From Actinomyces denticolens (GTDB lineage Bacteria > Actinomycetota > Actinomycetes > Actinomycetales > Actinomycetaceae), in NCBI RefSeq assembly GCF_002072185.1, contig NZ_MVIW01000004.1, positions 49,414 to 113,413 on the forward strand: a stretch of 64,000 nt of DNA, written 5' to 3'. Made by a program: the position numbers and the translations under genes. Positions 35,297 through 43,770 of the stretch are shown one piece after another (the stretch's first letter is position 1; each line of letters opens with the position of its first letter). Under the pieces are notes generated by a model. That model was not told where the DNA came from and did no database searches. It worked only from the letters and a program-made list of their open reading frames with translations.

Positions 35297-35617
35297 GGGA
35301 TCTGGGGCCTTCCAAGAAAGAGGGGGGCGGATGGGCGGACACGGACCAGGGGGACAACAGCTCGAGGCCCCAGGTCGGCCCCAGACGACGGCGGCATCGC
35401 CGTCGAACCCCAACCCTAGAACCAACCTTCCCCCAGCACCAGACCCCACCACCAATCTGTGGACAAACCAGCCAACACAACCCCCACCAACCCCACCCCG
35501 TGAACAAGGAACCGGTCTCGACCACCACTTCAACCGGTCTCGATGACGTTTTCGACCGGTCTCGCGATTAGGATCGGGGCGTGAAGGATCTGAATAGCGC
35601 GAAAGGATGTGGAAGGG
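35297..35617. other. 321-bp divergent spacer, A/C-rich, with repeats
   Basis: Upstream of the leftward lipoprotein gene and the rightward SseB-like gene. It has an unusual run of A and C on the plus strand (35405-35505), a DnaA-box-like TGTGGACAA (35458-35466, reverse complement TTGTCCACA), the right repeat array, and a -10 (TAGGAT, 35569-35574). No coding gene is visible. Confidence 0.6.
35511..35564. repeat. Right array: three inverted copies of the 22-bp-period repeat
   Basis: ACCGGTCTCG occurs at 35511, 35533 and 35555, again exactly 22 bp apart. The last copy extends to CGTTTTCGACCGGTCTCG (35547-35564), the exact reverse complement of the left-array 18-mer. The final copy ends 4 bp before the -10 of the SseB-like gene. 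Confidence 0.9.
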
Positions 35618-36409
35618 ATGGTCGACATGAATGCTGAGGGCCCTGTTCCGGTCGATCCGCAACTCGCATCGGCGCTCGCCGCGCGCGCAAAGATGGAGCG
35701 GCTGCTCGCCTCACCCACGCCCTTCGCGGATGATGACGGCTCGCCGATCCCCGAGGTCACCGCCGCCATTGAGGCCACCGATCTGCCGCGACACGAGTAC
35801 ATGCGCGGCATCGTCGCCGCCCTGACCGCCACGCGCGTCATCGTGCCCGTCGCCGCGCACTCGCTCGCCGGTCCCGCCGCGGCGGAGTCCCGCGCCCACG
35901 CCGTCCACACCAACGATGCCAGCCGCGATGCCGCCACCCTCGCCGTCGACCTGCCCGACGGCCACATCGCCCTGCCGGTCTTCACCTCGGCCTCCGCCAT
36001 GAGCGCCTGGCGCGACGATGTGCGCCCCGTACCCGTCGACCCTCATCGTGCCGCCGCCGTCGCCTACGATCACACCGACCAGCTCTGGGTCCTCGACCCC
36101 GGGACTCTCGATCTGCGCCTGCCCCGGCCCGCCGTCGTCGCGCTGGCCGGGGGAGAGGAGTGGATCCCCTCCTGGGCCTCCGACGCCATCCAGGCCGAGG
36201 TCCGCGCCCAGCTGGAGACCGTCGACGGCGTCACCGGCGTCGCATTCGCGCCCGGCGAGACCTCCGAACTGCGGGTCTTCGTCCGCGTTGACGCCGGCCG
36301 GGGCATGCCCGCCGTCGCCGCCGCGCTCGACGGCTGTCAGCGCATCATGGTCAATCCCGCCTGGGGCGAGCTCATCGACACCATCGAGCTCTGCCCCATC
36401 CCCGCCTGA
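35618..36409 (+). CDS. SseB-family protein
   Basis: A 263-aa soluble protein with an N-terminal SseB-like domain: LPRHEYMRGIVAALTATRVIVPVAAHSL, LAVDLPDGHIALPVFTSASAMSAW and later AYDHTDQLWVLDPG. The C-terminal half (about 180-263) is a second alpha/beta domain. SseB-like proteins have no agreed function in actinobacteria. Possible starts are 35609 (GTG), 35618 and 35627 (ATG); AAAGGA at 35602 suits 35618 and GGAAGGG at 35611 suits 35627. An SseB-like gene upstream of infC is common in this class, though here an ABC pair lies between. Confidence 0.8.
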   Translation: MVDMNAEGPVPVDPQLASALAARAKMERLLASPTPFADDDGSPIPEVTAAIEATDLPRHEYMRGIVAALTATRVIVPVAAHSLAGPAAAESRAHAVHTNDASRDAATLAVDLPDGHIALPVFTSASAMSAWRDDVRPVPVDPHRAAAVAYDHTDQLWVLDPGTLDLRLPRPAVVALAGGEEWIPSWASDAIQAEVRAQLETVDGVTGVAFAPGETSELRVFVRVDAGRGMPAVAAALDGCQRIMVNPAWGELIDTIELCPIPA

Positions 36410-36486
36410 CGGCCCATCGGCGGCCCCTCGCCCGTCTCATCCTCTGGGACGAGGCGTGCTCGATCTCCGCTTGTTAAGAAAACGGC

Positions 36487-37230
36487 ATGATCCCGTTCAT
36501 CGCGAGGCCGCGCGCGTCTGCCCGGGCGCCGCGGCACGACGGCCCCGAGCCCCTCATCCGGGCTCGCGGCCTCACCGTCGGCTACGGCGAGCGCCCCGTG
36601 TGCGCCCCCGCGACCTTCGACCTCGCCCCCGGTGAGGTCCTCGCACTCGTCGGCGTCAACGGCGCCGGCAAATCGACCCTGGCGCGCACCTGCTGCGGCC
36701 TCTTGCGCCCCCTGGACGGCGAGATCGAGGTCATGGGGCGGCGCCCGGACCCGCGTCGAGCCTCCTTCCGCGCGGCCGTGGCCAGAGACCTGGGCGAGGA
36801 GTCGTTCTTCCCGACGCTCAGCGCGGCCGAGCACCTCCATCTCGTCTGCTACGGGCACGGCGTCGCGGACCCGGGCGCCGTGGTCGAGGCGCTCATCGAG
36901 GAGCTCGAACTCGATGATGTCGCCGACTCCCTCCCCGACGAGCTCTCCAGCGGGCAGCGCCGCCGCCTCGCGCTCGCCGCCGTTCTCGCCCGTCCCCGCT
37001 CCCTGCTCATCCTCGACGAGCCCGAGCAGCGACTCGATCACGTTACCCGCCTCCGGCTGGCGGACCGGCTCATCGAGGAGCGCGAGGCCGGTGGGGCGGT
37101 CCTCCTCGTGTCCCACGACGCCGGGCTCGTGCGGGCCTGCGCCACCGCGGTCCTGATGGTCGGCCGTCGGACCCGACTCGCCGCCGGCGTTGAGGAGGGC
37201 GTGGAGGCGATCATCGAGGGCGTCCTATGA
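36487..37230 (+). CDS. ABC transporter ATP-binding protein
   Basis: A 247-aa nucleotide-binding subunit with Walker A GVNGAGKST, Q-loop-region GEESFFPTLSAAEH, signature LSSGQRRRLALA, Walker B LLILDEPEQRLD and H-loop LLVSHD. The exporter type is suggested by the single small subunit and the partner membrane protein that overlaps its stop by 4 nt. No substrate-binding protein is present. The start has no ribosome site; TTAAGA lies 7 nt upstream but fits the leaderless -10 pattern only partly. Confidence 0.9.
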   Translation: MIPFIARPRASARAPRHDGPEPLIRARGLTVGYGERPVCAPATFDLAPGEVLALVGVNGAGKSTLARTCCGLLRPLDGEIEVMGRRPDPRRASFRAAVARDLGEESFFPTLSAAEHLHLVCYGHGVADPGAVVEALIEELELDDVADSLPDELSSGQRRRLALAAVLARPRSLLILDEPEQRLDHVTRLRLADRLIEEREAGGAVLLVSHDAGLVRACATAVLMVGRRTRLAAGVEEGVEAIIEGVL

Positions 37231-38858
37231 GGCGGATGCGCGCCCCCGTCGAGGGCGGGCTCGACGACGTCTCCTCCCTCGGCCTCGATGACCCCGCTCT
37301 CCTCCCCGATGGCGCCGCCCTGCGCCGCTGGGTGCGGCGCCACACGCTGAGTCGGGGGATCTGGGCGTTGATCGGCGACATCTACTCCGCTCTCCTGGGC
37401 GCGGCGGTCCTCGGCGCGCTCGTCGTGCCCCGCGTGGTCGGTGTCGTGCCCCTGGCCTCCGGTGATGCTGCCCGCGGCGGGCTGGGCGCGCTGTCCTCCC
37501 TCCGGCCCGGCTGGCTCGTCATCGCCTCCGTGCTGCTGGGGCTCAGCCTCATCGTCGGCCCCCTGCACCGCCTCGGGCCCCTATTCCTGCGTCCCTTCGA
37601 GGCCGCCTGGATGCTCCCACTGCCGGGATCCCGCGCGGGGCTGCTCAACCCCATCGCCCGCACGGAGATCGTCATCGCTGCACTGGTCGGCGCGCTCGTC
37701 GGCGCGCTCCTGTCGGTTCTCATCAGCGCCGACGCCGCCCTGCTCGGGGGCGCCGCCCTGCTCGGCTCGGGCGCGGGCGCGGCCCTCATCGCCGGGCTCA
37801 TTCATCTCCAGATCACCGGGCGGCATCCCGGAGGTCCTCGCTTCGGCCTCCTGGCGGGCGCGGGCCTGGCCGTCCTCGCCTCCGTCCTCGCGCCACCACT
37901 GCCCCGGACGGCGTCGGCCGGCGCGTCAGTGCTCCTGGGCTCCGTGTGCTGGGTCGCCGTCCTCGCGTCCTGGAGGCGCCTGGGCCGGGCGATGCCACTG
38001 CTCGATGACGCACGCATCCTCGACGCCGTGGCCCGTTCCCTGGGCGCGCACGTCTCCCTGCTGTCCCTGGACACGCGCTCCCTGGGCAGGGTTCTCGCCG
38101 CTCCGCCGCGCCGGCCCTCCCGACGCTCGTCCATGCCTATGGCCCGCCTGGGGGCACGACTTCCGCGGTGGGCGCGCGCGGTCATCGCCATCGCCCAGGG
38201 CGACGCCCTGCTCGCGCGCCGCGAGCCCCACCGCCCGATCCAGATGCTCGTCGGCCTGCTCATCGCCCTCGTGCCCCAGCTCGTCCCCGGCGTCGGGCGG
38301 ATCCCCTGCGCCATCGCCTACGTCCTCGGCGGCTGGGTCACCACCCTCGCCGTGGCCGAGCCCGCCCGTCGTGCCTGGTTCGACCCCGGGCTCGACGCCT
38401 CCTGGCCGGTTCGCCCCGGAGTCGTCCGCCTGGGCCACCTGGCCGTTCCCGCTGCGGGGATGATGCTGTGGACCACTGCCGCCACCGCGCCCCTGTGGGG
38501 CCGCATGACCGGGACGATCAGGCGAGTCCTCCCGGGCGGTGCCGTCGTGGAGGCGGCGGGGTCCATGGGCGGGGCCGTGGGACTCGTGCTCCTGGCCGGG
38601 ATCTCCTGGGCGGGGGCGGCGCTGCGGTCCGGCTACCGCCGGACCCCCGATTTCTCCGCCGGCCTCGTCGCCTCGCCCATGGGGTCGCTGCCGCCGGGCG
38701 CGGTCGAGATGCTCGTCTCCGGCCCCGACGCCGCGCTCGTCGGCTGCCTGCCGATGCTCCTGGTCATCGCCGGGGCGCCCGCCGTCCCCATCGTCCTGGC
38801 ACTGCAGGCCCTCGTAACCGCCTTCGTGGTGGCCTGGGGCATGAGCGTGGAGGAATAG
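37227..38858 (+). CDS. DUF6297-like ABC membrane subunit
   Basis: A 543-aa polytopic membrane protein with about ten to twelve helices and a basic N-terminus (RRWVRRHTLSRGIWALIGDIY). A large cytoplasmic loop lies near the middle (about 250-325, LLDDARILDAVARSLGAHVS to RLGARLPRWARAV). It resembles the actinobacterial DUF6297 proteins that occur beside an ABC ATPase. It is translated from an ATG overlapping the ATPase stop, so the pair is probably one exporter or ABC-2-like complex. The substrate is unknown. Confidence 0.75.
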   Translation: MRRMRAPVEGGLDDVSSLGLDDPALLPDGAALRRWVRRHTLSRGIWALIGDIYSALLGAAVLGALVVPRVVGVVPLASGDAARGGLGALSSLRPGWLVIASVLLGLSLIVGPLHRLGPLFLRPFEAAWMLPLPGSRAGLLNPIARTEIVIAALVGALVGALLSVLISADAALLGGAALLGSGAGAALIAGLIHLQITGRHPGGPRFGLLAGAGLAVLASVLAPPLPRTASAGASVLLGSVCWVAVLASWRRLGRAMPLLDDARILDAVARSLGAHVSLLSLDTRSLGRVLAAPPRRPSRRSSMPMARLGARLPRWARAVIAIAQGDALLARREPHRPIQMLVGLLIALVPQLVPGVGRIPCAIAYVLGGWVTTLAVAEPARRAWFDPGLDASWPVRPGVVRLGHLAVPAAGMMLWTTAATAPLWGRMTGTIRRVLPGGAVVEAAGSMGGAVGLVLLAGISWAGAALRSGYRRTPDFSAGLVASPMGSLPPGAVEMLVSGPDAALVGCLPMLLVIAGAPAVPIVLALQALVTAFVVAWGMSVEE

Positions 38859-39156
38859 CCCGCGTGAGCAGGACCACGTGGATCTCCCGGTATCGCGCCG
38901 CTCCCGGCCTGGGATGGCCGCGTGTGCTCTGGTACCCTCAGTGGTTGACCGGCCGGGGTCCATCCCCGGCGCGCAAGCGGAGCAATCCCACCTGGGTCCT
39001 GTCAAGGGGCCGGGTTCGTGCTGGGGGCATGCCCCCGGTGCTGACGCGTGTCCGCGCGTCGGCATGCTTGTACGAGCATATGAGGCCTCCGCTGGCGATG
39101 CGCAGCGGGGGCCTTTCCCGTTGCCACGGAATCCGAACAAGGAGTGAGGAATAGCC
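38859..39156 (+). promoter_or_regulatory. infC leader: extended -10 promoter and serial hairpins
   Basis: An extended -10, TGGTACCCT (38930-38938), begins a leader of roughly 210 nt. It contains GCCGGGG/CCCCGGC (38953-38971 region), the palindrome GGGGGCATGCCCCC (39023-39036), and near the end an attenuator-like hairpin (39084-39113). A short frame, starting at ATG 39064 and ending at the TGA 39145-39147, crosses the attenuator and stops in the ribosome site of infC. The layout fits transcription attenuation of the infC-rpmI-rplT operon. Confidence 0.55.
39084..39119 (+). terminator. Attenuator-like hairpin before infC
   Basis: GGCCTCCGCTG (39084-39094) pairs with CAGCGGGGGCC (39103-39113), 11 pairs with one G-U, loop 8 nt, followed by TTTCCC. 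It is 43 nt upstream of infC. Confidence 0.5.
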
Positions 39157-40026
39157 ATCAGCGAGCCCCGTATCAACGAACGGATCCGCGTCCCCGAGGT
39201 GCGCTTGGTCGGCCCCAGTGGCGAGCAGGTCGGCGTCGTCCGCGTGGAGGACGCCCTTCGACTGGCCGAGGAGGCCGGTCTCGACCTCGTCGAGGTCGCC
39301 CCTGATGCGCGCCCCCCGGTGTGCAAGCTCATGGACTACGGCAAGTTCAAGTACGAGTCGGCCATGAAGGCGCGCGACGCCCGGCGCAACCAGGCGAACA
39401 CGCAGCTCAAGGAGATCCAGTTCCGGCCCAAGATCGACGAGCACGACTACGCCACCAAGATGGGGCACGTGCGCCGATTCCTCGAGGGCGGGGACAAGGT
39501 CAAGTGCATCGTCCGCTTCCGCGGCCGTGAGCAGTCCCGTCCCGAACTCGGTGTGCGCCTGCTGGCGAAGGTCGCCGAGGAGGTCGGCGAGCTCGCCACC
39601 ATCGAATCCCATCCGCGCCAGGATGGCCGCCAGATGGTCATGGTGCTGGCCCCCACCCGCAAGAAGGCGGAGGTCAAGTCCGACCAGCGGCGCCGTCGTG
39701 AGGAGGCTCGCGCCTCCCGCCGCGCCGAGAAGCACGCCGCCAAGGCCGCCCAGACGGCGGCTCAGGCGGCCTCCGCCGCCCAGGCGGTCGAGGCTCCGGC
39801 CGTGCCGCCCGCCCCCAAGGCCCCTCCTGCCGCGCCGCCGGTCGCAGCCAATCCCTCCGCGGCCGGGCCCGCCGCCACGTCGGCCGAGCCGGGGACCACC
39901 CCCAAGCCGGCCGCTGCCGCTAAGCCGGCCGCTCCTGCCAAGCCGGCCGTCCCGGCGAAGCCCAAGGCGCCTGCCAAGCCCAAGGCCGCCAAGCCCAAGG
40001 CCCCGGCGAAGCCCACCGAGGCCTGA
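39157..40026 (+). CDS. infC: Translation initiation factor IF-3 (AUC start)
   Basis: Binds the 30S subunit and checks the start codon. Read from ATC at 39157 the protein begins [20 protein letters not shown] after the initiator, the standard actinobacterial IF3 N-terminus. GAGGA lies exactly 6 nt before that ATC, and an in-frame TGA at 39145 excludes anything longer. The first ordinary start in frame is GTG at 39199, which would remove 14 conserved residues. IF3-N is about 1-75, IF3-C about 80-175. Residues about 180-289 form an extra Ala/Pro/Lys tail ([19 protein letters not shown]) not needed for the core. It is cotranscribed with rpmI and rplT. Confidence 0.92.
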   Translation: MSEPRINERIRVPEVRLVGPSGEQVGVVRVEDALRLAEEAGLDLVEVAPDARPPVCKLMDYGKFKYESAMKARDARRNQANTQLKEIQFRPKIDEHDYATKMGHVRRFLEGGDKVKCIVRFRGREQSRPELGVRLLAKVAEEVGELATIESHPRQDGRQMVMVLAPTRKKAEVKSDQRRRREEARASRRAEKHAAKAAQTAAQAASAAQAVEAPAVPPAPKAPPAAPPVAANPSAAGPAATSAEPGTTPKPAAAAKPAAPAKPAVPAKPKAPAKPKAAKPKAPAKPTEA

Positions 40027-40115
40027 GGCCTCACCCGACCCACCCCCTGGCGATGGCCAGCGGGGTCCGCAGCCCGGGACCACCCGGTCACCGAGCCGAC
40101 AAGAGGAAACCGACA

Positions 40116-40310
40116 ATGCCGAAGAACAAGACGCACTCCGGTGCCAAGAAGCGCTTCCGGGTCACCGGCAGCGGCAAGCTCATGCGCGAGCAGGCCAATA
40201 AGCGACACCTGCTCGAGGTCAAGTCCTCGCGCCGCAAGCGCAAGCTGTCCACGGACCAGCCGGTCGCCCCCGCCGACCTTCGCCAGGTCAAGAAGCTGCT
40301 CGGTCGCTGA
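40116..40310 (+). CDS. rpmI: 50S ribosomal protein L35
   Basis: 64-aa basic protein of the large subunit, beginning [21 protein letters not shown] and ending [24 protein letters not shown] lies 8 nt before the ATG. The in-frame ATG at 40053 would add 21 non-family residues. It lies in the canonical infC-rpmI-rplT order. Confidence 0.97.
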   Translation: MPKNKTHSGAKKRFRVTGSGKLMREQANKRHLLEVKSSRRKRKLSTDQPVAPADLRQVKKLLGR

Positions 40311-40338
40311 CCGGCCCAACGTCTGAAGGAGACATCAC

Positions 40339-40719
40339 ATGGCACGTGTGAAGAGGGCTGTCAACGCCCACAAGAAGCGTCGTTCTGTTCTCGAGAAGGC
40401 CTCGGGCTACCGCGGCCAGCGCTCCCGCCTCTACCGCAAGGCCAAGGAGCAGGTCACCCACTCCGGCGTCTACGCCTTCCGCGACCGTCGCGCGCGCAAG
40501 GGCGACTTCCGCCGCCTGTGGATCCAGCGCATCAACGCCGGCGCCCGCGCCGAGGGCATGACCTACAACCGCTTCATCCAGGGCCTCGGCCTGGCCGGTG
40601 TGGAGGTCGACCGCCGCATGCTCGCCGAGCTGGCCGTCAATGAGCCCGCCGCCTTCAAGGCGCTCGTCGAGACCGCTCGCAAGGCGCTCCCCAAGGACGT
40701 TAACGCCCCCAAGGCCTGA
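40339..40719 (+). CDS. rplT: 50S ribosomal protein L20
   Basis: 126-aa 23S rRNA-binding protein needed for early 50S assembly. It starts [21 protein letters not shown] and has the conserved [20 protein letters not shown] core. GAAGGAG precedes the ATG. L20 is the usual autoregulator of this operon in other bacteria; whether it acts on the leader here is not shown by the sequence. Confidence 0.97.
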   Translation: MARVKRAVNAHKKRRSVLEKASGYRGQRSRLYRKAKEQVTHSGVYAFRDRRARKGDFRRLWIQRINAGARAEGMTYNRFIQGLGLAGVEVDRRMLAELAVNEPAAFKALVETARKALPKDVNAPKA

Positions 40720-40734
40720 CGTCCCGCACCTCCT

Positions 40735-40773
40735 ACGGCGCCGCCGCCCTCCCCGCGAGGCCGGCGGCGCCGT
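40735..40773 (+). terminator. Terminator hairpin after rplT
   Basis: ACGGCGCCGCC (40735-40745) pairs perfectly with GGCGGCGCCGT (40763-40773), loop 17 nt, 15 nt after the rplT stop. Confidence 0.65.
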
Positions 40774-40809
40774 CGTCCACTCATGCGCTGGTCGTGCCCG
40801 GGGCTCCCG

Positions 40810-40815
40810 TAGGCT
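40810..40815 (+). promoter_or_regulatory. Leaderless -10 element of the RNA methyltransferase gene
   Basis: TAGGCT, 7 nt before the ATG at 40823; no ribosome site. Confidence 0.55.
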
Positions 40816-40822
40816 TGCCATC

Positions 40823-41683
40823 ATGACGCCCGCGACGCCTATCGACTATGACGACGCCCCGCAGATCCTTGACAATCCGACCTCCCAGCGCGTCGCCCGC
40901 GTTGCCGGGCTCGCTCGCAGACAGGCCCGCTCCAAGCATGGGCGATTCCTCGTCGAGGGCCCCCAGGGGGTGCGCGAGGCGGTCCGCTGGGCACCGGAGC
41001 GGATCCTGGACCTCTACATGACCGAGTCCGCCGCCAGTCGTCACCCCGGGATCTGGGCCGAGGCCAGGGCGGCGGGACTCTATCGGCACCTGACGACCGC
41101 GGAGGTCATGGCCGCGATGTCGGCCGATGCCCAGGGGGTACTCGCCGTCGCCGCGATAGGGGAGAGCAGCGGTGCCGACGCCCTGGCGAGAGCCCTTGAG
41201 GGGGCGCGCCTCGTCGCGGTGCTCACCGGGGCCCAGGACCCCGGCAACGCGGGCACGATCATCCGCGCCGCCGACGCCGCGGGCGCCGACGCCGTCATCC
41301 TCCTGCGCGGCAGCGTGGAGGCCACCTCCCCGAAGGTCGTGCGCTCGACGGCGGGAAGCCTCTTCCACCTGCCCGTCATCACCGGCGTCGGCCTGGAGGA
41401 GGCCATAGGGGCCCTGCGTGCGGCGGGCCTGACGATCCTGGCCGCCGACAGCCGCGGGGACACCGACATCTTCGAGGCCGAGGGTTCGGCGGCCGCCGGT
41501 GGGCTGCTGTCCGCCCCGAGCGCCTGGCTGCTCGGCAACGAGGCACACGGGCTCGCCCCCGAGACCCTGAGCCGCGCGGATACCGTCATCTCCATCCCGA
41601 TCCTCGGGAGGGCCGAGTCCCTCAACGTCGCCACCGCAGCGGCTCTCTGCCTCTACGCCTCCGCCCGCGCTCAGCGGGCCTAG
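40823..41683 (+). CDS. TrmH/SpoU-family RNA 2'-O-methyltransferase
   Basis: A 286-aa SPOUT methyltransferase with an N-terminal substrate-binding domain ([24 protein letters not shown]) and a knotted catalytic domain showing the three SpoU motifs: [30 protein letters not shown] and [20 protein letters not shown]. It probably methylates a ribose in 23S rRNA; tRNA is an alternative. Genes of this type commonly follow rplT in actinobacteria, but here it has its own leaderless promoter behind a terminator. Confidence 0.92.
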   Translation: MTPATPIDYDDAPQILDNPTSQRVARVAGLARRQARSKHGRFLVEGPQGVREAVRWAPERILDLYMTESAASRHPGIWAEARAAGLYRHLTTAEVMAAMSADAQGVLAVAAIGESSGADALARALEGARLVAVLTGAQDPGNAGTIIRAADAAGADAVILLRGSVEATSPKVVRSTAGSLFHLPVITGVGLEEAIGALRAAGLTILAADSRGDTDIFEAEGSAAAGGLLSAPSAWLLGNEAHGLAPETLSRADTVISIPILGRAESLNVATAAALCLYASARAQRA

Positions 41684-41846
41684 CAGCCCCTGCCCGCGTC
41701 GCGCTCGACGGCGCCCGCCGCCCTACCGCCCCCGTCCGCTCCGTGGACGGCGGGATGGCCCGGGAATGTTCCGGGGCAGGGTGGCGTTGGTCCTGCTCGC
41801 GGGCGCGCTGCCCGCAGCCTCCGCACCGCCCGAGAATGAGGTCAGC

Positions 41847-42644
41847 GTGACAGCACCCATGGATACCGGCGCCGAGCCCGTCGGCGGGTCCGGAACCACC
41901 GGCCCCGACGCACCCCTCATCCGCATCAGCGGCGTCACCAAGCGCTTCGGCGACTTCACAGCGCTCGACGACGTCTCCCTGGACATCCACCGGGGCGAGG
42001 TCGTCGCCGTCATCGGGGCCTCGGGCTCGGGCAAGTCGACCCTGTGCCGCACCATCAACCGCCTCGAGACCATCGACGCCGGCACCATCGAGATCAACGG
42101 CGAGCTCCTGCCCGAGGAGGGCAGGGACCTGGCCAGGCTGCGCGCCGAGGTCGGCATGGTCTTCCAGTCCTTCAACCTCTTCGGCCACCGCAGCGTCCTG
42201 GACAACATCACGCTCGCCCCGATCAGGGTCCGCCGCATGGATCGCGCCGACGCCGAGGCCCGCGCCCACGAGCTCCTGGCGCGAGTGGGCCTGGCCGACC
42301 AGGCCGGCAAGCGCCCCTCCCAGCTCTCCGGTGGTCAGGCGCAGCGCGTCGCCATCGCCCGCGCCCTGGCCATGGACCCCATCGCCATGCTCTTCGACGA
42401 GCCCACCTCCGCCCTCGATCCCGAGATGATCAACGAGGTCCTCGACGTCATCCGTGACCTGGCCACCACCGGCATGACGATGCTCGTCGTCACCCACGAG
42501 ATGGGCTTCGCCCGCTCCGTGGCGGACCGCGTCGTGTTCATGGACGCCGGGCGCATCGTCGAGCAGGCCGGCCCGGAGGAGTTCTTCACCTCACCGAGCA
42601 CGGACCGCGCCCGCGACTTCCTCGCCAAGGTCCTCTCGCACTGA
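41847..42644 (+). CDS. Polar amino acid ABC transporter, ATP-binding protein
   Basis: A 265-aa ATPase of the GlnQ/GluA type: Walker [11 protein letters not shown]-loop [16 protein letters not shown], signature [15 protein letters not shown], Walker [15 protein letters not shown]-loop [10 protein letters not shown] place the start at GTG 41847, 5 nt after GAGG; the ATG at 41766 would add a hydrophobic leader that makes no sense for a cytoplasmic ATPase. It is followed by a binding lipoprotein and two permeases, a complete importer of the glutamate/glutamine class. Confidence 0.92.
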   Translation: MTAPMDTGAEPVGGSGTTGPDAPLIRISGVTKRFGDFTALDDVSLDIHRGEVVAVIGASGSGKSTLCRTINRLETIDAGTIEINGELLPEEGRDLARLRAEVGMVFQSFNLFGHRSVLDNITLAPIRVRRMDRADAEARAHELLARVGLADQAGKRPSQLSGGQAQRVAIARALAMDPIAMLFDEPTSALDPEMINEVLDVIRDLATTGMTMLVVTHEMGFARSVADRVVFMDAGRIVEQAGPEEFFTSPSTDRARDFLAKVLSH

Positions 42645-42685
42645 CCATCGATCCTCACTCCGCACCACTGATGAAAGGACCTGCC

Positions 42686-43687
42686 ATGGCCCTCTCCACG
42701 ACGCCCCGATCGATCACCCGGCCCGCCCTCTCCCGGCGCGGCATGCTCACCTGCGCGGGAGGCCTGGGCATCGCCCTGACCCTCGCGGCCTGCTCCGACA
42801 CCGGTGCCGACGGCAAGGCGGTGGCCTCGTCGACCGCAGGCGGCGACTACGACACAGCGATCAATTCCGGCCCCGTCGCAGCCGATGACGCCGTGGCGGC
42901 CTCCACCTGGGCCAGCGCCATCAAGCAGGCCGGCATTCTGCGCCTCGGCGGCTCCAAGACCGCCCAGGTCTTCTCCATCGAGGATCCCACCACCCACAGG
43001 ATCACCGGTTTCGACGCGGCCATCGGCCAGGCGCTCGCCCGCTACATCATCGGGGGCGACGACGCCGCCTCCCTCGTGGAAGTCACCCAGGCCACCTCCG
43101 ACACCCGCGAGACCCTGCTGACCAACGGCACCGTCGACACCGTCATCGCCACCTACACGATCACCGAGGAGCGGGCCCAGAAGATCTCCTTCGCCGGCCC
43201 CTACTACTCCTCCGGCCAGACCGTCGCCGTCCACAAGGACACCACGGACATCGCCTCCGTCACCGACCTGGCGGGCAGGACTGTCGCCGTCCAGTCCGGA
43301 TCGTCCTCCCAGGCCGCCCTCGCCGAGGCCTGCCCCGGCGCCACGCCCACGCCCTTCGAGGACAACTCCGCCTGCCTGTCCGCCCTGCAGACCAGGCAGG
43401 TCGACGCCTACGTCGTCGACGAGTCCCTCCTGCTGGCCGCCGTGGAGAACAACACCGACATCAAGATCGTCGGCCAGCCCTTCACCGAGGACCCCTATGG
43501 TCTCGGGCTGCCCAAGGACTCCGACGCCCAGGCCTTCGTCAACGGCTTCCTGGCCGCGATCGAGGCCGACGGCACCTGGACCAGGATCTGGCAGTCCACC
43601 ATCGGCGCCATCATCGGGGGCGATGTGCCCCAGCCCCCCGTCATCGGCTCCGTCGCCGGCGCGCAGACAGCCGCCCCGGCCTCCTGA
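42686..43687 (+). CDS. Amino acid ABC transporter, substrate-binding lipoprotein
   Basis: A 333-aa extracytoplasmic receptor. The signal peptide carries a twin-arginine-like SRRGML and the lipobox LAAC (Cys36). The mature part is a family-3 solute-binding domain: ILRLGGSKTAQVFSIEDP, GFDAAIGQALARYI, TYTITEERAQKISFAGPYY, LAGRTVAVQSGSSSQ, and a C-terminal VNGFLAAIEADGTWTRIWQS. AAAGGA lies 6 nt before the ATG at 42686. It resembles GluB-type glutamate receptors; the exact amino acid is not determined. Confidence 0.93.
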   Translation: MALSTTPRSITRPALSRRGMLTCAGGLGIALTLAACSDTGADGKAVASSTAGGDYDTAINSGPVAADDAVAASTWASAIKQAGILRLGGSKTAQVFSIEDPTTHRITGFDAAIGQALARYIIGGDDAASLVEVTQATSDTRETLLTNGTVDTVIATYTITEERAQKISFAGPYYSSGQTVAVHKDTTDIASVTDLAGRTVAVQSGSSSQAALAEACPGATPTPFEDNSACLSALQTRQVDAYVVDESLLLAAVENNTDIKIVGQPFTEDPYGLGLPKDSDAQAFVNGFLAAIEADGTWTRIWQSTIGAIIGGDVPQPPVIGSVAGAQTAAPAS

Positions 43688-43770
43688 CGCGAGCGCCCGC
43701 TGGGCCGGGCGCACCGGTCCGGCGGGTCGCTCAGCGGCAAGGACGCGCGGCAGGGAAAGGAGAACCGCCC

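Noticed and set aside
38878..39147. 89-codon protein gene upstream of infC
   Set aside because: Covers the promoter and hairpins of the infC leader with no family match; only its last 27 codons, after ATG 39064, are considered as a possible leader frame.
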